A stretch of DNA of 64,000 nucleotides. Source: Maylandia zebra. Taxonomy: Eukaryota; Chordata; Actinopteri; Cichliformes; Cichlidae. Position 1 is the first letter of the stretch. Every line of letters begins with the position of its first letter. A program made the translations under genes and the position numbers. The notes below the pieces were generated by a model. It saw nothing but the letters and a program-made list of their open reading frames with translations, did no database searches and was not told the origin of the DNA. Below, in pieces: positions 56,716 to 64,000 of this stretch. The stretch is from positions 12,328,137 to 12,392,136 of the forward strand of contig NC_135172.1 of the NCBI RefSeq assembly GCF_041146795.1. The letters are read 5' to 3'.

Positions 56716-57332
56716 GATGAAGATGGGCCACACGTCACGAAGCTGCCAAATGCCTTCATGCTCTATCTCAAAGAGCAGAGGCCAAAGGTCATTGCTGAAC
56801 TCAACATCCCTGGAAGTGCAGCCGGAAATGCAGTGGTGGGACAGAGAGTAAGTGTGTAACTCTGCATACAGCCCTTCAGTTCCAGACAGAGGAAGCCTTT
56901 GTCGCAGACAGTGAGGAAGAACTGCTGTCAGTGCTGGAAGAGCTCGACCCCCTCCCCATCACTGCACAGTCTCAGCAGCCCTCACCCACCCCTGCCTCTC
57001 CTGTAGATGCCTCTCAAACTGCATCAGTTCAACCCCGAGTTGAATTATTTCAAGACCGAGATGAGCCCATCTGTTTTGCTGAAATCCAAGAAGACATGTG
57101 GTCAGTGCTTGACTACCTCCCCGTCTCTCAGCAGTCTAATGTGCTCTCCTCTCCTCATTCACACAACTACTCGACTCCTAAACAAAATCTCATCTGTCCT
57201 GCTGATTCCCCTCCATCCAAACTGGCGTCCTCCCCTGTTGCATTCACTGAATTGCCGTCAACAACCCCCATCTTTTGCCAACTAATGAAAAACAATAATT
57301 TCACTATAGACGATTGGACCGATTTCAATTGA
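56716..57332 (+). pseudogene. TCF/LEF-like gene, half HMG box plus C-terminal exon
   Basis: TCF/LEF proteins bind DNA with an HMG box and turn on Wnt target genes with beta-catenin. Exon 56716-56847 reads VTKLPNAFMLYLKEQRPKVI, then AELNIPGSAAGNAVVGQR, matching [20 protein letters not shown]... of the family, with the second half of the box (WHALSREEQAKYY in relatives) absent. The exon ends AGA|GTAAGT. Exon 56880-57332 (FQTEEAFVADSEEELLSVLE...) is Ser/Pro-rich and ends FTIDDWTDFN and a stop. The phases agree. I know no TCF that skips the second half of its HMG box, so DNA binding should be lost. No upstream beta-catenin-binding exon is seen. Confidence 0.55.
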
Positions 57333-58128
57333 ATTAAACTGTTACTCCTGTTATTTCAACATCTGTCTTTGTGTAAATAAATGAAAAAACAAACAAAAGA
57401 TGCTTCTGTCATAAGTTACAGCAGGATGAAACAACCTTCATGTAGTTCTTGTTTTTAACACTGCAAACCTTCTTTAGTTCTTTTGTTTCCTTTCATATTC
57501 AGCACACATCTGTCAGTGTCCACTAACTGTCAGGGAAAAGCCAGATAAAAACACTGTGGGGTCTTTTGGGACACGTGCTCGTTGGGTTTACTCATAGATA
57601 TCAGAAATGATCTGTTCTGTATTCAAAGGATACACGAAGGACGTTTGTATTAAATGCAATATAGCGACTGATCATATGCTGCTTTCTTTGGGGGCTTTTC
57701 ACCACCATGTTACACAAATCCAGTTTCTAACTGAAAAGAAAATCCTTCACCATTTTCTAATCAAATTCCCTGGTTTCCCATGTCAGAGATGTCATGGCTG
57801 AAAGGATCATCGCATATTGAGCTCAAAGCTAAACTCTTGTGTAGGGCCTCTTTCCATGTTGCACCATTCATTTTAAAAAGTCCTGGTAACAAGAGACAGA
57901 GGTGACTTGATGTATTACAGTTACTTCCCAATTTACAGAAATGATGTGACTTCTGACATTTTCCTAGCAGGAAATGTGCTACTGTGGGACACTGAAAGAA
58001 TAAACAGCAAGGCACGTTTTGTTTTAATAACTTTTCTTTACTTCATTTGTATGAACTAGGTTTACCTTACAAAATCTTATACTGTATATAATGTTTTATG
58101 TTTAATTCATGTCAATGTCAGCTCGTGT
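57333..58128. other. No gene seen
   Basis: AT-rich intergenic sequence. The C-terminal exon's poly-A signal may be AATAAATG near 57376. Confidence 0.4.
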
Positions 58129-61100
58129 TTACTCGGGTGAGCAGTACCGGCCCACAAAGAGAATGCTCTTGGTGGGTTTATGTCGGATGAAGAAGATGAA
58201 GGGATGGTCGGCAACAAACTCAGCGGGAATCGTTATAGAGCGGACTTCCATGTCAACCCCAGTGGCAGCAGCAGCCTCAGCTCCTTCTTCATTTACATCC
58301 ACCAAAGCCTTGTGGACAACTTTGGACACTATCAGGTCATTTGCTGGAGACATTCCTAGTAGATGAAGAGCCCAGAAATCAGTTGTGTTTTATTCTTTAA
58401 CAGATGATGTTTTGCAGTTTTTGTGCTCTCAATATAACTGTATAATTGATTCAGTGTGTCTCATTGGTGCAATATTTCTCACCAGAGAAGTCTCTCTTGT
58501 AGATGTCAAAAGCGTTCTCCATTCCCATGTTGGTCAGGATTTTCTCCAAGTCATACTTCTCCTCCATCTTAAATCGAGGGAGCTTGACATCAACCTCGTT
58601 GGGGCTCATCATGTCTGGGCGAGTCCAGTCCACAAAGTTCTGATAGGTCAGCTCCTTCTCCAGCTGTGTGGATACAGTGTCACTAGCTTGTCTGATTGAA
58701 ACTGGACATTAAAGTACTGGTAAGTGCATCTTACCTTTTCCAAGCCTGTGGTATCATCTTCTATGTCATTAGGCAGGAATATGAGCATGCTGAGGTCATT
58801 TCCTTTATACGGCATCTCAAGAATCTGTCCAGAAACATTGTTTTTATTTATTACTCCATCAAAGATGATCTGACTTCCTAATCTAGAAATTTAGGCTGAT
58901 ATTTGTAAAAGACAAGTTTTAGATCATGCTGGTGAAATCCTGTAATAAGCTGAAAGTGATGGATGTTACCTTGCAGTTGGCCTCAGGAATGGTCGCAAAA
59001 GGAAATTTACTTTTCTGCTGCATCATCTTCACCGGCTTAGTGTCGTTCTGAAAAATAGGGGAGACAAGAGAAATGTTTTTTGTGTTTAGTCTCAAAATGA
59101 TCTCAAAAAGTTCTGTCATGGTTTTATTCCAGCCATTGAGTGGATTTGGATGTAGAGCACACGTCACAACACAACTTGTTCTTGTTAGCCGAAGTTTGTG
59201 ATGTGCTGTTGTTTGAGATTTATTTGAGAACTTATTGGATATTACATGAATAATAAACTGCATTGCATAACTGCATAAAGTTGGAAAGTGATCGTCCTAA
59301 AAGCACGATTTTATCCCCTCAGAGCTCCAGGCTTTATGTTCTCATTCAGCAAAGTCCACAGCTCGTTTGTAGTATGACAGATCAAAGTATAACTGCACCA
59401 TCCTATGCTGCCTTTCTGCACTGTTACCTTGTTCAGTCGAAAATGCACATCAGCAGTCTTCTCCTCCTTAAACTGCGTGTTCCAGCTGCCCTTGAAGTAA
59501 ATGGCATTCACGAGAACCAGCTTCGTCAGGCTACCCACTGCATCCTGGCTTAGCAAGTCCTTGATTTTATCTGGTAAAAAGAATTTATGAAAACTATTAA
59601 CTATTACCAAAGATGCACTAGTTACTGTACAACATCTTCAGCTATAAAATCAGAAAACAGGGCAACAGCAAGATGGTTTTTATTTTAAAAAAAGGGGAAA
59701 AAGCTTTATGATCAGTATAACAGGGAACAAAAAACAAAAATTCAAGCGTAGGCTTGAAGCCACTGAGGTGGTTGTTAGCGGGGGTGACGCGATGCTTCTG
59801 GTATGCATGAATTAATTAAACAGTCCAATAACTCCAGCAGTACTTATCTTGTCCTTTTTGGTCTTTGTTCCAAACATTTTAAGATAAAAGCGCAGCGGTC
59901 ACAAACGTTTTGCCTTCTTATGATTAACAACACACCTGACGCTGATTACGTGCGTCCACCTTAAATACCTTACATAAACCTACCATACAGGAACTTAAAA
60001 AGGTGGAATCCTCAGTGGTGCTTGGTGCCACACCCTCAGGGACTTTAATGTTATATAAAAACACTGACAGCTCAATATCTGCCTCAGTCACTCTCCCTGA
60101 TCCAGCTGAGTCACCAATAGGAAAAATCTGCTTTTCACAGGAACTTGGTAACAGCAATAAGAGAATACGTAGTTATTCCAAGAAGATATCGTCTCTCTCC
60201 CATATATAACATCTTATTGGAACCGATATGTTCCAGATATCAAGTGGAAGACAGTCTGGATGGTCCCCCATAAATATTTGATTGTAAATAAGGTGAAAGA
60301 AGTCTCATTTAAAATTCTACATAAATGTTATCCAGCCAGTCACTACATGGTCAAATGTAAAAGGGACATAAATACTAATTGTACTTTCTGTGGGGATCAT
60401 CCAGAAACTGTGACGCATCTTTTTTGGTACTGTTCTTTTTCACAGAGATTCTGGAAGGAATTTAGCAGGTTTGTTATTGTCCATATTTTAAGGGAGTTTT
60501 CTTTACGATGGGAAAATGTTTTATTCTGTTTAAGTTCCCCAAGAAGTATGAGAAATGTTTTTTATGATGAATTTGTTCATACTTTTAGCTACATTTTTTA
60601 TCCATAAATGTAAGTTTACTAACAAAACACCATATTTCTGTCATTATTTTAAGGATGTGGAAATGTACATACAATCAATATCAGACTCCACCAACACAAA
60701 GGCTCTCAAAACAATACATGTATGTGAATTCTTATAATTGTTACCTTTTTCTTTTACTCTTGGCTTTTTGTGTTCATGTTCTGTTGTTTTGTATACTTCA
60801 TCTGTTCGTATGTTGTATACTCATTGTTTGTTAAATAAAGTTTAAAAAAAAAAGAAAAAACTTAAAAAGGTTACCTCTAGCGGCAACATGAGGTATCAAC
60901 CCAAAAATGGCTCCTACAAAAATAATGGGATTAAGATTGTCTCATTTCCAGCAGGTGGCACCACAGTCCTATAACCCTCATAGAAAGTCCTTGTATCCTA
61001 TTATTATAGATGGTAGATTTATAAATGGCCTGTATTTGTATCGCGCTTTTATAAAAACAATGAATGAATTTCCTGCTGCACTTAAGATAATATAAAGATA

Positions 61101-61564
61101 TAGAATCAATAGCAGCCAATCCTAAATGGGCCTGAAAAATAAAAATATGTTAAAGACACAAGTGATCAAAGTAGAAGTACCCATCACATAATATAATAAG
61201 AATAGAAGAATTGGCCTGCTATTTACAGCAACATACTGCTGTGATGGTTTTATTAATAGCATGAAACCAAACAGTAAAACCCAGAGATAGTGCTGCTTAA
61301 TACTGAATAGAAATTAGACTGGAAGAACTGGAAACAGAAAATAATGTGGACGGTGGACAATCCGGTAATAATGTCTCAACTGAACACAACACAACTGATC
61401 CCCAAGGATTTACAGTGGAGATCATTTAAAGTTACATTATGCTTACCTTGTGTCTGCTTCTCCACCCAGCTGTTGATGTGGACCCTGGCCTCCTCTGCAT
61501 TTCCTTTGAAGTCCACAGACTCGAGCTCAGCGTTGTAATGCTTTTTGGTGCCTTTTAAAAATTC
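58129..61564 (-). CDS. serpinb: Clade-B serpin, last six exons
   Basis: A serine protease inhibitor of the leukocyte-elastase-inhibitor type, probably cytosolic. Six exons in frame, 279 residues: 61564-61447 ([20 protein letters not shown]...), 59570-59428 ([20 protein letters not shown]), 59047-58970 ([20 protein letters not shown]), 58824-58735 ([20 protein letters not shown]), 58663-58483 ([20 protein letters not shown]) and 58355-58129, which carries the hinge [10 protein letters not shown], the reactive loop and [20 protein letters not shown] up to the stop. By alignment with SERPINB1 the P1 residue is Arg (MEVR-SITIP), predicting trypsin- or thrombin-like targets. The first exons (about 115 residues) are not in the window. 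Beyond 61564 there are LINEs and then inverted KIF1 sequence. An L1-type fragment lies in the 61447-59570 intron. Confidence 0.85.
59743..59991 (+). repeat. Dispersed repeat, second copy (see 49440-49740)
   Basis: Inside the serpin intron. It runs up to the target duplication of the L1-type fragment and continues after it with TTACCTCTAGCGGCA (60870-60885), so the LINE landed in this repeat. Confidence 0.6.
60005..60858 (+). mobile_element. Tx1/L1-type LINE, 3' end, in a serpin intron
   Basis: The target duplication AACTTAAAAAGGT flanks it (59992-60004 and 60859-60871). Its code reads [20 protein letters not shown] and [20 protein letters not shown], the zinc-knuckle-like end of L1-type ORF2. 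The code is frameshifted near 60600. It ends TTAAATAAAGTTT plus a poly-A. It is 5'-truncated. Confidence 0.85.
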
Positions 61565-61999
61565 CTGGAATTGTGAAAATAAGTCACTCGAAACAGATTC
61601 AACAAACTACGGAGACTTCAATCAAGTTCAGTCACTGTGTTAAAACATTTTCAGTCCTTTGGATGCAGTTGAAGCTTGAACTAACCAGTCAGCCTTTGTC
61701 TAATAAAAGATTAAAGCAAATAGCTTGTTGGATGCCAATTTAAGTAGCCAGCATAGAAAAATACACAGATTGTGGGTAAGCTGGTTTGTAACGTTTCGGT
61801 TCAGATGGCAGCAGTTTTTGCTGACAAATGTAAGTTTTAGTATTTCTAAGTATTAATAAATTACTGTTTTACTTCTTTATATATTTCTTTATACTATTTG
61901 CAAATATTTTAAAAGTTTAATCTGCTGTGATGACTGGAACACAAAGGAGAGAAATGGTGCCTTGTCTCTTGTTATGAACTGTAAATAGCTAAGTGCTTA
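61565..61999. other. No gene seen
   Basis: The position where the upstream serpin exon would be expected. None is recognised. Confidence 0.4.
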
Positions 62000-63340
62000 G
62001 AGCAGCTGGTCCTAGCACACTTCAAATCCTGTCTCCCCCCCACCCTGGACCCCCACCAATTTGCATACCGCCAGAACAGGAGCACAGAGGATGCAGTCTC
62101 CATCGCACTGCACTCTGTCCTCTCACACCTGGACAACAACAACACCTACGCCAGAATGCTGTTTATAGACTTCAGTTCAGCATTCAATACAATCCACCCC
62201 TCACAACTCATCAGGAAACTGACAGACCTGGGCATCAGTTCCCTCATCTGCAAATGGTTACTGGACTTCCTGACCAACCGCCCCCAACATGTCCGGCTGG
62301 ATAACCGCTGCTCATCTACCATCACAATGAACACCGGTGTACCACAAGGCTGTGTGATGAGCCCTTTCCTCTACTCCCTCTTCACCCACGACTGCAGACC
62401 TGCTGATGGTTCCAACACCATCATTAAGTTTGCAGATGACACCACGGTGATTGGCCTCATCAGTGACAACGATGAGGCCGCCTACAGGGAGGAGGTGGAT
62501 CGTCTGGCTGAGTGGTGCGACACAAACAACCTGCTGCTTAACACCGAGAAGACCAAGGAGCTCATCGTGGACTACAGGAGGAATGCTGACCCACATCCAC
62601 CCATCCACATTAAGGGGACGGCTGTGGAGCGTGTGAGCAGCTTCAAGTTCCTGGGAGTCCACATCTCCGAGGATCTCACCTGGACGACCAACTGCTCCAA
62701 GCTGGTCAAGAAGGCTCACCAGCGCCTCTTCTTCTTGAGGACTCTGAGGAAGAACCACCTGTCCTCAGACATCCTGGTGAACTTCTATCGCTGCACCATC
62801 GAGAGCATCCTGACCAACTGTATAACAGTCTGGTACGGGAACTGCTCTGCCTCGGACCGGAAGGCGTTGCAGAGGGTCGTGAAAACTGCCCAGCGCATCG
62901 CCGGAGCACCACTTCCTGCCATAAAGGACATCTACAGGAAGCGGTGTCTGAAAAGGGCTGGGAAAATCATCAAAGACCCCAGTCACCCATCACATGGACT
63001 CTTCACCCTCCTGCCCTCTGGGAGGCGCCACAGGAGCCTCCGGACTAAGACCACCAGGTACCGGAACAGCTTCTTCCCCACAGCTGTCAGACTCCTGAAC
63101 TCTGCCTCCTGACATCTGACCCACGTTAACTCATGGACTGAACATACACACACCCACAATGGACAACTGTACCCTCAAACACAATAATAACATGGACTGA
63201 ACCACCACTCACAACCACTAGCACTTTATATAGCCTCTGTAGAAACTATCTACACCCTCACTTATCTTAACTGCACTACTGTATAGCTCTGTGTAAATAA
63301 TCATTCTGTACATTCAATAATCTTTAATCCTACAACTGTT
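62000..63340 (+). mobile_element. Rex1/Babar-type LINE, RT and C-terminus
   Basis: Coding from about 62020 to 63112 in two frames. The second frame (62156-63112) holds RT motifs [38 protein letters not shown], the catalytic FADDTTVIG, and the tail [20 protein letters not shown] and [20 protein letters not shown]. The family is CR1-group, like 27382 and 30520. It starts inside the RT, so it is 5'-truncated. Confidence 0.85.
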
Positions 63341-63359
63341 TACAACTTGCATAGTTGCC

Positions 63360-63736
63360 GGGGATTCCCATGATGCATTGAGTTTTTCCTTTCCAGTCAC
63401 CTTTCTCACTCACTATGCATTAATAGACCTCTCTGCATTGAATCATATCTGTTATTAACCTCTGTCTCTCTTCCACAGCATGTCTTTCTCCTGTTTTCCT
63501 TCTCTCACCCCAACTGGTCGCAGAAGATGGCCCCGCCCCTCCCTGAGCCTGGTTCTGCTGGAGGTTTCTTCCTGTTAAAGGGGAGTTTTTACTTCCCACT
63601 GTCGCCAAAGTGCTTGCTCATAAGGGGTCATATGATTGTTGGGTTTTTCTCTGTATCTATGAAGCGCCTTGAGGTGACTTTTGTTGTGATTTGGCGCTAT
63701 ATAAATAAAATTGAATTGAATTGAATTGAATTATCT
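63360..63736 (+). mobile_element. L2-type LINE 3' UTR with (TTGAA)n tail
   Basis: GGAGGTTTCTTCCTGTTAAA, GTTTTTACTTCCCACTGTCG and AGCGCCTTGAGGTGACTTTT, then GGCGCTATATAAATAAAATT with TTGAA units at 63712-63734. This is a common fish LINE end. It stops exactly where the KIF1 copy begins. Confidence 0.65.
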
Positions 63737-64000
63737 GAGGAAGAAGCAGAGTTGGTTTGTTTCCAGCTGAAATCATCCAGGCTCAGGAATTTGAATCGAT
63801 CCACATCATTTCTGCTTGAACTAGAGAACATGAGTGTCGACTTACATTTGGTCTGTGAGACACATGTCATAGTGACAGTATTTGGGTTAATATGGCATTA
63901 CTCACCCTGGTCGCATTTCTTCAATATCAGGCACCAAGTTCAGGAACTCGTTCTTTGCAGCCCGCGCAAGGTAGGAGGTCTCCAGAGTGGGAACCATCGG
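63737..64000 (-). pseudogene. kif1: Inverted KIF1 exon and intron copy (continues past the window)
   Basis: Reverse complement of 13230-13496, identical by eye except for one base. It covers most of the exon ending RPG (SYLARAAKNEFLNLVPDIEE in frame here) and the following intron up to TTCCTCAGA. Here the run has AAAG where the 13.2 kb copy has AAAAG, so the reading frame is intact. The next exons (PH domain) are not to its left. A LINE end is there instead. The gene may go on to the right beyond the window. Confidence 0.9.

Noticed and set aside
59924-60157. 77-codon minus-strand frame in the serpin intron
   Set aside because: It crosses the LINE target duplication and is antisense to LINE sequence.
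62312-62758. 148-codon minus-strand frame
   Set aside because: Antisense of the LINE reverse transcriptase.
1-64000. CRISPR array, prokaryotic operon or phage system
   Set aside because: No evenly spaced direct repeats with spacers and no prokaryotic genes; introns and fish repeats are everywhere.

Overview
The window looks like a piece of a teleost (probably percomorph, cichlid-like) genome. Genes are split into short exons with GT/AG introns. The repeats are typical of ray-finned fish: Rex1/Babar-type and L2-type LINEs, a Tx1/L1-type LINE, Tc1/mariner and hAT DNA transposons, Ty3/gypsy fossils and solo LTRs. No prokaryotic operons, CRISPR arrays or phage genes are visible. The species cannot be fixed from sequence alone.

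Layout. 1-3.4 kb holds a tandem duplication (about 2.06 kb period) carrying two copies of a small multi-exon gene on the minus strand that I do not recognise. 4.5-5.0 kb has three exons of a KIF1-type kinesin (plus strand). 6.4-7.9 kb has three exons of a HERC-type HECT ubiquitin ligase, and 8.1-9.4 kb the C-terminal exons of a leucine-rich-repeat protein. 12.0-14.3 kb returns to KIF1 (nine C-terminal exons including the PH domain). 14.6-25 kb is repeats: a gypsy fossil, LINE pieces, tRNA and tRNA-like sequences, a solo LTR, a small coiled-coil gene fragment and a hAT remnant. 25.4-36.0 kb is one Tx1/L1-type LINE with two younger LINE fragments and a solo LTR inside it. 36.5-38.1 kb is a whole Tc1-like transposon with an open transposase. 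39.3-40.9 kb is a C2H2 zinc-finger gene (minus). 41.6-46.9 kb is hAT-type material with a nested solo LTR and two hAT elements side by side. 49.3-51.1 kb holds a filamin exon fragment and four RNF145 exons. 51.2-54.3 kb is a second gypsy fossil. 55.0 and 55.7 kb carry tRNA-Ser(CGA) and tRNA-Gly(TCC). 56.7-57.3 kb holds half an HMG box of TCF/LEF type plus a C-terminal exon. 58.1-61.6 kb is the 3' two-thirds of a clade-B serpin (minus), invaded by a LINE. 62.0-63.7 kb is LINE sequence. The window ends in an inverted, almost identical copy of one KIF1 exon and its intron.

How it fits together. Almost every host gene is partial. KIF1 has lost internal exons and carries two frame errors, the HECT gene lacks its catalytic end, RNF145 lacks its RING end, the TCF/LEF gene lacks half its HMG box, and the serpin lacks its first exons. 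I read the window as a duplicated, fragment-rich block, such as segmental duplications, a sex-linked or B-chromosome region, or a subtelomere. That reading is inference. The best candidates for working units are the Tc1 transposase, the three tRNA genes, the serpin (if its 5' exons lie elsewhere) and the tandem gene pair at the left edge, whose two large indels both keep frame. The three plus-strand gene fragments at 4.5-9.4 kb sit head to tail, and the HECT-to-LRR junction is phase-compatible, so a chimeric transcript is possible.
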